This document shows positions 1 to 5,823 of a stretch of DNA of 11,835 nucleotides, piece by piece. This stretch comes from DASXMR01 sp036495525 (GTDB taxonomy: Bacteria; Actinomycetota; Actinomycetes; Streptosporangiales; Streptosporangiaceae), in assembly GCA_036495525.1 (NCBI GenBank), contig DASXMR010000077.1, forward strand, positions 1 to 11,835. The letters run 5' to 3'. The notes beneath the pieces were generated by a model that was given only the letters and a program-made list of their open reading frames with translations, did no database searches and was not told the DNA's origin. Each line of letters starts with the position of its first letter. Positions within the stretch are counted from its first letter, which is position 1. The position numbers were made by a program, and so were the translations under genes.

Positions 1-368
1 GCGTCACCCAGCTCCACCAGGCGCAACACCTCGTCCGCACGTGAGTCAGGAACATCGACGGCCTGCCCGAGCATCCGCAGGTGATCGCGGCCCGAACGGC
101 CGGGATGGAAATCGGTCGCCTCGAGCACGGCACCGATCCGCGACGCCGCACGCGGCAACTCCGCATAAGGGTGATCGAATACCCGTGCCCGCCCACTCGT
201 CGGCGCCGCCAGTCCCAGGATCAGCCGCAGCGTCGTCGTCTTGCCAGCCCCGTTCGGGCCGAGAAAGCCCGTGATCGTCCCAGCCTCCAACGCAAACGAC
301 AGATCCGTGACCGCTGAGACCTCACCAAAGCGCTTGGTCAACGACTCGGCTTCGACGACCGCCGTCAT
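1..368 (-). CDS. ABC transporter ATP-binding protein, N-terminal part (runs off window)
   Basis: The first 122 residues of an ABC-transporter nucleotide-binding subunit; the rest lies beyond the left edge. The fold opens with TAVVEAESLTKRFGEVSAV, then Walker A GPNGAGKT at residues 37-44 followed by TTLRLILGLAAPTSGRARV. The Q-loop region reads IGAVLEATDFHPGRSGRDHL, with Glu where most families have Gln. This resembles the drug- and bacitracin-type (BcrA/DrrA-like) exporter subunits, which pair with an ABC-2 type permease. Signature and Walker B motifs are off the window, so activity cannot be judged. The start ATG at 368 overlaps the upstream Clp_N stop as ATGA, so translation is probably coupled. 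A permease gene is expected immediately to the left, but that is inference. The substrate is unknown. Confidence 0.9.
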   Translation of the reverse strand, partial: MTAVVEAESLTKRFGEVSAVTDLSFALEAGTITGFLGPNGAGKTTTLRLILGLAAPTSGRARVFDHPYAELPRAASRIGAVLEATDFHPGRSGRDHLRMLGQAVDVPDSRADEVLRLVELGD

Positions 369-895
369 CCGCGTGCCTGGCCGTTGAACGGGGTGACCGC
401 ATCCAATCCGCGCCGGACTTCGTGCGTGTTGACGCCGAGAGCGCCCAGCAGCACCGCCGCAGGATCCGGGGGCTGGAGAGCAAGGATCTGGGCCAGCACC
501 TCGGGGCCTGTGACCTGGAGCTTCCGATGACCCTTGGGCTTGTACGCTTCCTCGAGCACTTTCTTTGCCGCGGGCGTCATGCGGAAGCGATCCTTTGTCG
601 CGACGTCCCTGAGCCTCGGCTTCTTCGGCACGGCGCGCATCGGCAGTGCGGGAGCGTCGGCGCCCGAGACCATGCCCAGGGCACCCAGAGCCTCCCGATC
701 AAGCGAGTCAAGGAGCTGGCGAGCCTGCTGCAGGGTCACGCCCAACACGACTTCGATCGAGGGATCCTCCAGCAAGGCGAGCAAGATGTGATCGGTGCCG
801 GTCCGGCGATCACCCCGGCGGCGGGCCTCCTCACTGGCCTGCAGATAGATGGCCCACGCGTGATGCACCTCTGGCGCAGCGGATTCGGTGGTCAC
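365..895 (-). CDS. Stand-alone Clp N-terminal (double Clp_N repeat) protein
   Basis: A 176-residue protein made of two Clp_N repeats and nothing else; no AAA+ module is present. Repeat 1 covers about residues 11-75 and contains the hallmark RTGTDHILLALL. Repeat 2 covers about 104-170 and begins FRMTPAAKKVLEEA. In ClpC this domain docks substrates, adaptors and several cyclic-peptide antibiotics. Alone it can act as a binding or decoy module, as reported for mycobacterial ClpC2. At the position of mycobacterial ClpC1 Phe80 (PFTP) this protein has Met106 (RMTP), and it has no counterpart of the N-terminal Phe2, so any ligand may differ. I chose GTG 895 because it overlaps the upstream HTH stop (GTGA) and AAGGAG lies 6 nt ahead of it; the frame is open further upstream, but that would run deep into the HTH gene. 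It sits between an HTH regulator and an ABC ATPase in one operon. The function is inferred. Confidence 0.88.
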   Translation of the reverse strand: MTTESAAPEVHHAWAIYLQASEEARRRGDRRTGTDHILLALLEDPSIEVVLGVTLQQARQLLDSLDREALGALGMVSGADAPALPMRAVPKKPRLRDVATKDRFRMTPAAKKVLEEAYKPKGHRKLQVTGPEVLAQILALQPPDPAAVLLGALGVNTHEVRRGLDAVTPFNGQARG

Positions 896-1104
896 GATGA
901 CTCCTTGTTGTATTTGGTGTGCACAGATTGGCGGGTGACGCCCAAAGCGTCTCCGATCTGCTGCCACGACCAGCCTTTTCCCCTGGCAGCCGCGACGTGG
1001 GCCGCCTCGACCCGCTCAGCCAGGCGATGGAGCGCCAACGAGGCGCGAAGCCCAACTGCCGGGTCATCCGATGAGAGATTCACGCCGAGTTCTTCGAAGT
1101 CCAC
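892..1104 (-). CDS. Small helix-turn-helix protein, probable autoregulator of the Clp_N/ABC operon
   Basis: A 70-residue protein. Residues 12-42 look helical and charged (DDPAVGLRASLALHRLAERVEAAHVAAAR). Residues 45-66 form an HTH: WSWQQIGDALGVTRQSVHTKY, with the usual turn glycine and a recognition helix TRQSVHTKY. Such small HTH proteins often precede stand-alone Clp_N genes in actinomycetes. I placed the start at GTG 1104 rather than the more upstream TTG at 1140. The TTG sits inside a TTGACA -35 box, and the -10 box TAAATT (1117-1112) ends 7 nt before the GTG, which predicts a leaderless mRNA. Two near-palindromic 18-bp repeats cover this promoter, so self-repression is likely. The stop overlaps the Clp_N start (GTGA). 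Identification as HTH is confident; the regulatory target is inference. Confidence 0.85.
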   Translation of the reverse strand: MDFEELGVNLSSDDPAVGLRASLALHRLAERVEAAHVAAARGKGWSWQQIGDALGVTRQSVHTKYNKESS

Positions 1105-1140
1105 GCCTGTCAATTTAGACTGACGTCTCCGCTGTGTCAA
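1105..1140 (-). promoter_or_regulatory. Sigma-70-type promoter of the HTH-Clp_N-ABC operon (leaderless)
   Basis: On the minus strand TTGACA (1140-1135) is followed by exactly 17 nt and then TAAATT (1117-1112), close to the housekeeping consensus. Seven nt (GACAGGC) separate the -10 box from GTG 1104, so transcription would start at or next to the start codon. This is the best promoter in the window. Confidence 0.8.
1108..1125. promoter_or_regulatory. Operator-like near-palindrome 2, over the -10 box
   Basis: TGTCAATTTAGACTGACG matches copy 1 at 14 of 18 positions in the same orientation. It covers the -10 box TAAATT of the minus-strand promoter. Binding at both copies would occlude RNA polymerase completely, which fits tight negative autoregulation. 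Confidence 0.65.
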
Positions 1141-1152
1141 CCTAAACTGACA
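1135..1152. promoter_or_regulatory. Operator-like near-palindrome 1, over the -35 box
   Basis: TGTCAACCTAAACTGACA on the plus strand: TGTCA and TGACA arms are perfect inverse complements, and the 8-nt core is symmetric in purine/pyrimidine pattern. It includes the whole -35 hexamer of the minus-strand promoter. A second copy lies 27 bp away. The likely ligand is the HTH protein encoded next to it (inference). Confidence 0.65.
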
Positions 1153-1310
1153 GAGCAGAGTGCCGCACCGGAGTACCCAGATAGCCAGGTCACGGACACA
1201 TTTCTGAGCTCAGACCCGCCACTGCTTGCTTCCGCAAGCGGTCGAGATGTGCTGGCTCCAACTGCAGCACGGCAGCTACGGGCATCCCCACGGGATCGGT
1301 CGTAGCTAAC
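1153..1310. other. Non-coding gap with remnant-like sequence
   Basis: No credible gene is seen between the operator region and the recombinase remnant. It holds a 12-bp perfect palindrome TCTGAGCTCAGA (1203-1214) and a hairpin with stem GCTTGC/GCAAGC and loop TTCC (1224-1239), extendable by a wobble and a C-G pair to 1222-1241. The plus-strand frame of the recombinase remnant stays open a little way to the left, but without recognisable recombinase motifs. This fits decayed element DNA. Confidence 0.4.
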
Positions 1311-1448
1311 CTCGCGCTGGCCGGCGTTCAGGAGATGCTCGGCCATGCCGATATCCGCGTGACCCGCGGCTACACCCACGTGTCGTCACTGCTGGCGCAG
1401 GACGCGGCGGCCCGAATCGGGGCGGGCTCTGTCGTGGAACTGCTATGA
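1311..1448 (+). pseudogene. C-terminal remnant of a tyrosine recombinase (phage/ICE integrase)
   Basis: About 45 residues match the very end of tyrosine-family integrases: VQEMLGHADIRVTRGYTHVS, followed by SLLAQDAAARIGAG and a TGA stop. It carries the conserved LGH histidine and the catalytic tyrosine (RGYTHV). The rest of the catalytic domain, including the Arg boxes, is absent upstream in every frame, so the gene cannot be active. It ends 45 bp before the 3' end of tRNA-Thr and points towards it, the arrangement of integrase-attP in actinomycete integrative elements that enter tRNA genes. It marks an old insertion whose body lay to the left. It could instead be a fragment brought in by recombination. 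Confidence 0.8.
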
Positions 1449-1467
1449 AGGACCATGATCCATAAGG

Positions 1468-1493
1468 CCTGGCGGGGATTCCCGCTGGTCAGG
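1468..1493 (-). terminator. Hairpin just past the tRNA-Thr 3' end
   Basis: GCGGG/CCCGC stem with a GATT loop (1472-1485), enclosed by CCTG (1468-1471) and CAGG (1490-1493) arms. It lies directly 3' of the tRNA on the minus strand, so it may end tRNA transcription. There is no clear U-tract, and it could equally belong to the old attachment-site region. Confidence 0.35.
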
Positions 1494-1569
1494 TGGAGCC
1501 GCCTGTCGGAATCGAACCGACGACCTATTCATTACGAGTGAATCGCTCTGCCGACTGAGCTAAGGCGGC
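1494..1569 (-). tRNA. tRNA-Thr, anticodon CGU
   Basis: The minus strand folds into a full cloverleaf: acceptor GCCGCCT/AGGCGGC, D arm TAGCTCAGTCGGCAGAGCG, anticodon stem ATTCA/TGAAT around loop CTCGTAA, and T arm GTCGG-TTCGATT-CCGAC. The anticodon at loop positions 34-36 is CGT, reading ACG (threonine). The discriminator is T, and a 3' CCA is genome-encoded at 1496-1494. The gene begins about 30 nt after the ricT stop on the same strand with no evident promoter of its own, so it may be processed from a ricT transcript. Its 3' side faces the integrase remnant, making it a probable former attachment site. Confidence 0.95.
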
Positions 1570-1599
1570 CTGCCGCCCGCCGGGGGCAGCCCCAGGAGT

Positions 1600-2448
1600 C
1601 TACCGGGCCGGGCCCGGTTCCTGCCCGGTGCCGTGCATCGCCTCGTAGGCCTGCCGCGACCCGCACACGCTGGCCTTGGGACAGACCGAGCGCCGGCCGT
1701 CTTCCGACAGCTTCACTACGACCTGATCAGCAGGAACATTGTGGCCGACGACAGTTCCCGGCCCGTCCGGCGTGTCTACAGAGGCGCCGACCTTCGGTGC
1801 CTCCTCGCGGAACTTCTGGTACAGCGGGTGCTCGTACTTCAGGCAGCACATCAGCCGACCGCACGCCCCGGCGATGCGCAGCGGGTTGACCGGCAGGTCC
1901 TGATCCTTGGCCATCCGGACCGACACCGGCTCGAAGTCCTTGAGGAATGTGGCGCAGCACAGGTCACGTCCGCACGGGCCGATGCCGCCTTGCAGCCGGG
2001 CCTCGTCCCGCGGGCCGACCTGCCGCAGCTCGACCCGGCCGTGCAGCCGTCCGGCCAGCTCGCGGACCAGGGCTCGGAAGTCGACCCGGTGCGGCGCGCT
2101 GAAATAGATCGTGATGACGTTGGCCTCGTCCAGGTAGTCGACCCCGATGACCTTCATCGGCAGCTCGTGATCGCGGATCAGGCGGCGCGCGGCGACCCGC
2201 GCCTCAGCCCGCCGCGCCCGGTTCGACTGGTCCCTGGTCAGGTGCTCGTCAGTGGCCAGGCCAGCGCAGACCGGCAGCCCGCCAATCTCGTCGTCCACCC
2301 ACTGCGGCGCCCAGATGCACTCGGCGACCTCCGGTCCCGAGTCGGTCGGCACGAGCACCATGGTCCCGACCGACGGCTGGTAAGGCCCCGGATCCAGGTA
2401 ATACAGCCGCCCGCTGCGCTCGAAGCTGACCGCCATCATCATGCTCAC
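1600..2448 (-). CDS. ricT: PSP1-domain protein RicT (YaaT family)
   Basis: A 282-residue cytoplasmic protein of the RicT/YaaT family. The N-terminus AVSFERSGRLYYLDPG is the family's opening. Residues about 64-148 form the PSP1 domain. Cysteine clusters follow: C159, C164, C165 (GPCGRDLCC) and C196, C201, C202 (GACGRLMCCLKYEHPLY). In Bacillus subtilis YaaT works with YmcA and YlbF in an Fe-S-containing complex that affects RNase Y-dependent mRNA maturation. What it does in actinomycetes is not established. The start is GTG 2448, because a TACTGT -10 box ends 7 nt before it; ATG codons at 2442, 2439 and 2436 are alternatives that change only a few residues. In Firmicutes yaaT sits near holB and tmk; here a sigma-factor pair lies between. 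tRNA-Thr follows 30 bp downstream. Confidence 0.92.
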   Translation of the reverse strand: MSMMMAVSFERSGRLYYLDPGPYQPSVGTMVLVPTDSGPEVAECIWAPQWVDDEIGGLPVCAGLATDEHLTRDQSNRARRAEARVAARRLIRDHELPMKVIGVDYLDEANVITIYFSAPHRVDFRALVRELAGRLHGRVELRQVGPRDEARLQGGIGPCGRDLCCATFLKDFEPVSVRMAKDQDLPVNPLRIAGACGRLMCCLKYEHPLYQKFREEAPKVGASVDTPDGPGTVVGHNVPADQVVVKLSEDGRRSVCPKASVCGSRQAYEAMHGTGQEPGPAR

Positions 2449-2461
2449 GGTTCCCACAGTA
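2449..2461 (-). promoter_or_regulatory. Possible leaderless -10 box of ricT
   Basis: TACTGT at 2461-2456 fits TAnnnT and is followed by GGGAACC and then GTG. No good -35 hexamer is seen 16-18 bp upstream. GGGA could also be a weak ribosome binding site for the downstream ATGs. Confidence 0.4.
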
Positions 2462-2563
2462 AGGCCGCCCGGCACCGCCGTCTGCCCGAGCCCTGCCGAC
2501 AACCATGAGAAACGCGGCCGTTCTGGCCCATCCGCCACCCAAGCCGGTCCCAGCAGCCGCGAC

Positions 2564-3805
2564 TCACCAGGCCATCGCCATGACTTCGTAGTCCCCGAAC
2601 GTGTTCTCAGTCGGGAGGCTGCGGAAGCGCCCGTCGTCGAGCCAGCCGAACCTCGTGCCTCGCGATTCGAGGACCAGCAGGTAGCGGCCGCTGCCATCGG
2701 TCGCGAGCAGGGAATCCGGCTCGTAGCTGGCCCCCCGGTAGAGCGCCAAGAGCTGCTTGCCCGACCGGACGGCGTATCGGGCGACCGAGACGCCTTGATT
2801 GCTCACCACCATGGCGATCACAGCGTGAGCTCCTGGCTCAGGCCGCTGCTGAATGGTTTGTTGCGGCAAGGTGAGAATCCGGCTGCCCCTGCCGAGCGGG
2901 CCGCCGCGCGCGGCGTTGGGCACCGTCCAGACCTGGCCAGCCAGTCCGCCCGTGCCCGCGCAGCCAAAGTCTTGATTCGCCTCCAGACCTGAGAAGCACC
3001 GGGTAATGAGCACTTGCAGCGGCCCCACGTCCAGCCAGGACAGGCTCGTATAGGCGTACTTATCCGGGCCGGGCCGCTCATAAAGTCCGGCTGGACCGCG
3101 CCAGCTGCGCTGCGTACCCGTCGCTAGGTTCACCAGCGTGAGTCTCGGCGCGCCCTGGGATGTCAGCCCCGACTTCCTGGCTTCGGCGAGCCCGGCGATG
3201 GCGACCTGCGATCCGTCGGGGGAAACAGCGAGGGAGATGTCGGCCAGGCCAGGCAGCCGTGGGCCAGGCACTCTTGTCATGTCGGTAATCCGGCCGCTGC
3301 TTGTCAGGCTGAAGCGGTACAGCCTGGTCCGCAACGAGTCCTGGAGATTGAAGGCAGCCACGAAGACCCGGCCGTCAGCGGACGCCGACAGGGCTGCATC
3401 GTCGTCCTCCCCGCCGTCAAAGAACCGCGGCGCCCCGGTGCTCTCCGTCCGGTGACCTGTGACGCTGGAGAAGACCAGAATGCGCCAGTTGAGATCCATG
3501 GTCACGTAGTACGGCGGCGGGTTCCCGTCGTGCGCGATGTCAGGGAACGGCCCGGACTGCGTGGCCGCAGGCGTTCGCGCGAGCACCGCGGTCAGGCCGG
3601 CTACCAAGGCGATAGCGGCAGCGGCCGCCACGGCGGCGAGGACGCGGCTGCCGGTTCCCCTGCCGCTGGCCAGCACGCGCAAGCGCGCGGCTGACCGGCT
3701 GACTGCCTTCCCAGCAGCGGGCGCGAGTGGCCGCAGCGCCTCCTCGCGGAGGGCGCCAGCCGCAGCGCCCAGCGCATCGGTCAGCCGTTCCTCAGTGCGA
3801 GTCAT
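2564..3805 (-). CDS. Membrane-anchored beta-propeller-like protein paired with the ECF sigma factor
   Basis: A 413-residue protein. The cytoplasmic N-terminus (1-54) begins MTRTEERLTDALGAAAGAL. One membrane helix spans about residues 55-77 (VLAAVAAAAAIALVAGLTAVLA). The remaining roughly 335 residues should be extracytoplasmic and contain propeller/TolB-like blade patterns such as ALSASADGRVFVAAF, ISLAVSPDGSQVAIAG and LLATDGSGRYLLVL. The start ATG overlaps the sigma stop (ATGA). This layout is common next to SigE-like sigma factors in actinomycetes and suggests an anti-sigma or signal-receiving role. The N-terminus lacks the HxxxCxxC zinc motif of classical anti-sigma domains, so the sigma-binding mode is unclear. 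Only two cysteines are present outside the membrane (in RCFSGLEANQDFGCAG) and could form a disulfide. The role is inferred from context. Confidence 0.8.
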   Translation of the reverse strand: MTRTEERLTDALGAAAGALREEALRPLAPAAGKAVSRSAARLRVLASGRGTGSRVLAAVAAAAAIALVAGLTAVLARTPAATQSGPFPDIAHDGNPPPYYVTMDLNWRILVFSSVTGHRTESTGAPRFFDGGEDDDAALSASADGRVFVAAFNLQDSLRTRLYRFSLTSSGRITDMTRVPGPRLPGLADISLAVSPDGSQVAIAGLAEARKSGLTSQGAPRLTLVNLATGTQRSWRGPAGLYERPGPDKYAYTSLSWLDVGPLQVLITRCFSGLEANQDFGCAGTGGLAGQVWTVPNAARGGPLGRGSRILTLPQQTIQQRPEPGAHAVIAMVVSNQGVSVARYAVRSGKQLLALYRGASYEPDSLLATDGSGRYLLVLESRGTRFGWLDDGRFRSLPTENTFGDYEVMAMAW

Positions 3806-4443
3806 GACTCCTCCCCCAGGGCGCGCGCCAGCGCGGCGATCCCGCGGGCCGCGGTGGACTTGACGGTTCCGGCGCTGATGCCGAGCGTGCGCGCGATCTC
3901 CGCCTCGGACAGGCCGAGGTAGTACCGCAGCACCAGCACCTCACGCCGCCGGGCGGGCAGCGTCGCCAGCGCGGCGAGCACCTGCCGCCGATCCTCGGCC
4001 CGGATAGCCGCGTGCTCCGCTGACTCGTGCCAGCTGCCTTGCACGGCGCCGGGACTTCCTGCACCGGAACCCGGCCATTCAAGCAACTCCGCCGTACCTG
4101 ACCAGCGATTCGCCGCGCGGCCACCGGCCAGTCCGGCCCGGCCGACGCCCAGCCGTCGGGCGATCGCGCGGTGCCGGAGCACAGACCGGCAGCCGTTGAG
4201 CACCGCTGAGCGCAAGTAAGCCAGCGCCGCGTCTGGCCGCAGCGGCGCGGCCCGTGCGTGCACCCTGGTGAAGACGTCCTGCACGACGTCTTCTGCCGTC
4301 TCCTGGTCGCGTACGAGCAGCAGCGCGAGCCGGGCGAGCTCGGCGTGGTGCAGCCGGAACAGCTCGGCCAGGCTGGTCAGGCCGGTCTCCGCCGCGTCGC
4401 CGAAGCTGGCGGCCACCGGCGTGACCGGGAAGTCGGCTGTCAT
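3802..4443 (-). CDS. ECF-type RNA polymerase sigma factor (SigE-like)
   Basis: A 213-residue group IV sigma factor. Region 2 spans about residues 25-92 (LFRLHHAELARLALLLVRDQETAEDVVQDVFTRV...YLRSAVLNGCRSVLRHR), with the conserved DVVQDVF core-binding helix. Region 4 spans about 150-208: LATLPARRREVLVLRYYLGLSEAEIARTLGISAGTVKSTAARGIAAL, with an HTH for the -35 element. The linker between them (about 95-148) is unusually long and Gly/Trp-rich. The start ATG 4443 has GGAGAAGG about 6 nt upstream. The next gene overlaps by ATGA and encodes a membrane protein, so the factor probably responds to an envelope or extracellular cue through it. No convincing ECF promoter of the GGAAC-N16-GTT kind is visible upstream, so autoregulation cannot be claimed. 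Confidence 0.92.
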   Translation of the reverse strand: MTADFPVTPVAASFGDAAETGLTSLAELFRLHHAELARLALLLVRDQETAEDVVQDVFTRVHARAAPLRPDAALAYLRSAVLNGCRSVLRHRAIARRLGVGRAGLAGGRAANRWSGTAELLEWPGSGAGSPGAVQGSWHESAEHAAIRAEDRRQVLAALATLPARRREVLVLRYYLGLSEAEIARTLGISAGTVKSTAARGIAALARALGEES

Positions 4444-4653
4444 CGGCCCTTCTCCCGGCGCGTCAGGGCGAGCACGGCTGCGGCTGGCTGCGAGCGGCTG
4501 GACACATCACTAGTACGCGCGACCGCCGCATTGGTTGCTCGCCGGCCGAGCGGAGCGCTGCCAGCCAGTGTCCTGATTTTCCGGGCAACTCGGCCGAAAT
4601 CCAATACCAGACCGGCAAAAGTCTGGCTGTGCCGATCTGATGCGGCGGCTAGC
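4444..4653. other. Intergenic region between holB and the sigma gene
   Basis: A 210-bp gap that breaks the minus-strand gene run, so the sigma promoter should lie here. It holds a hairpin CCAGAC/GTCTGG with an 8-nt loop (4607-4626), about 30 bp past the holB stop; without a U-tract it is only a weak terminator candidate. No clear promoter hexamers were found. Confidence 0.4.
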
Positions 4654-5823
4654 TCAGCGAGCAGCGAGCGCCAGAGCCATCTCCTCGACGGCAAGCAGCG
4701 GGGCGACGCTAAGGGCCAGCAGCTCGCGGCATTTCATGATCGACTCGATCCGGCGGACAGTGGCGCCAGGGCCGGACGTCGCGGCGACCTCGCGCAGCTC
4801 GGTGAGCTGGCCGGCGTTCGCCAGCTCGACGTCGGCGCCGACCTGCACGGCAAGCACGTCCCGGTAGAACGAGGCGAGGTCGAGCAGCGCCCGGTCCAGT
4901 GAGTCCCTCTTCAGCCGGGTCGCCCTGGATTTTTGTCGTTCTTCCAGGTCTTTCAGCGCGCCAGCGCCGCCGCGGATGGCGGTGGCGACGCCTTTCCCGG
5001 TCGACCCGGCACCGAAGGCCTGCCGGAGCGCCTCCTGCTCCGGCACGTCCAGCTCCTCGGTGACCGCTGCTGCCTCCGCCTCGGCGGCCTTCACCAGCGT
5101 GGCCGCCGCCTGCAGCGCCTGGCCGAGGCCGCTGGCCTGGCCGGCCCCTGACAATCGCAGGGGCAGCCGCAGCACGTCCGCTCGCCGCCGGGCAGCCTCC
5201 GGATCGGTCGCCAGCCGCCGGGCCCGGCCGATGTGGCCCTGCGCCGCCCTGGCCGCGCTGAGCGCGCGCTCCCGGTCGATCCCGTCCCGCTCCAGCAGGT
5301 CAGCAATGGCCTCGCTGGGCGGGATCCGCAGCGTGATCAGCCGGCACCGGGACCTGACCGTGGTCGGCAGGTCGTCGGCCGACGGAGCGCAGAGCAGCCA
5401 GACGGTTCGCGGCGCCGGCTCCTCGATGGCCTTGAGCAGCGCGTTCGCCGCCTGCTCTGTCGCCCGGTCGGCGTCCTCGAAGAGCACCACCCGCCAGCCG
5501 CGGTAGACCGGTGCCGCCGCCGCGCGGAGCACCAGCTCCCTGGTCTGCCGCACCCCGTAGGAGAGCCCGTCCGGCCGGACCAGCAGCAGGTCGGCGTGCG
5601 TGCCAGCGGCCACCTGGTGACAAGAAGCGCAGGCACCGCAGCCATTCTGGCCGCACAGCAGCGCCGCGGCGAAGGCCCGTGCCGCGACTGAGCGGCCGGA
5701 TCCCGGCGGGCCTGTGAACAGCCACGCGTGCGACATCTTCGCCGCTGACGAGGCCGCCTCGCGCAGCTGGCTGACGACCGCGTCCTGGCCGGCCAGCTCG
5801 CTGAAGCTGGCGCGCTCGCTCAT
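4654..5823 (-). CDS. holB: DNA polymerase III subunit delta'
   Basis: A 389-residue clamp-loader subunit. It starts SFSELAGQDAVVSQL and SHAWLFTGPPGSGRS, the usual AAA+ opening of delta'. The Walker A-like motif GPPGSGRS (38-45) has Arg44 in place of the catalytic Lys. A zinc-binding set follows at C57, C62, C65 and C68. The Walker B-like segment VVLFEDADR (112-120) leads to AANALLKAIEEP and the SRC motif at 158-160 (SRCRLITLRIPP). Delta' is normally an ATPase-inactive stator in the loader that opens the sliding clamp, which agrees with the changed lysine. The C-terminal part from about 200 is the helical collar and is less conserved. The start ATG overlaps the tmk stop (ATGA). Pairing with tmk is widespread in bacteria. 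Confidence 0.94.
   Translation of the reverse strand: MSERASFSELAGQDAVVSQLREAASSAAKMSHAWLFTGPPGSGRSVAARAFAAALLCGQNGCGACASCHQVAAGTHADLLLVRPDGLSYGVRQTRELVLRAAAAPVYRGWRVVLFEDADRATEQAANALLKAIEEPAPRTVWLLCAPSADDLPTTVRSRCRLITLRIPPSEAIADLLERDGIDRERALSAARAAQGHIGRARRLATDPEAARRRADVLRLPLRLSGAGQASGLGQALQAAATLVKAAEAEAAAVTEELDVPEQEALRQAFGAGSTGKGVATAIRGGAGALKDLEERQKSRATRLKRDSLDRALLDLASFYRDVLAVQVGADVELANAGQLTELREVAATSGPGATVRRIESIMKCRELLALSVAPLLAVEEMALALAAR

Noticed and set aside
422..1123. 233-residue plus-strand frame opposite the Clp_N and HTH genes
   Set aside because: No recognisable domain; the opposite strand has two clean families, overlaps and a promoter.
1137..1379. 80-residue minus-strand frame over the gap and integrase remnant
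   Set aside because: No motif, antisense to the recombinase C-terminus, and it would overlap the operator region.
1633..2508. 291-residue plus-strand frame opposite ricT
   Set aside because: Arg/Pro-rich shadow; ricT on the other strand matches its family throughout.
4645..4670. GGCTAGCTCAGCGAGCAG, resembling a tRNA D arm
   Set aside because: It is the end of holB plus its stop codon; no anticodon or T arm follows on either strand.
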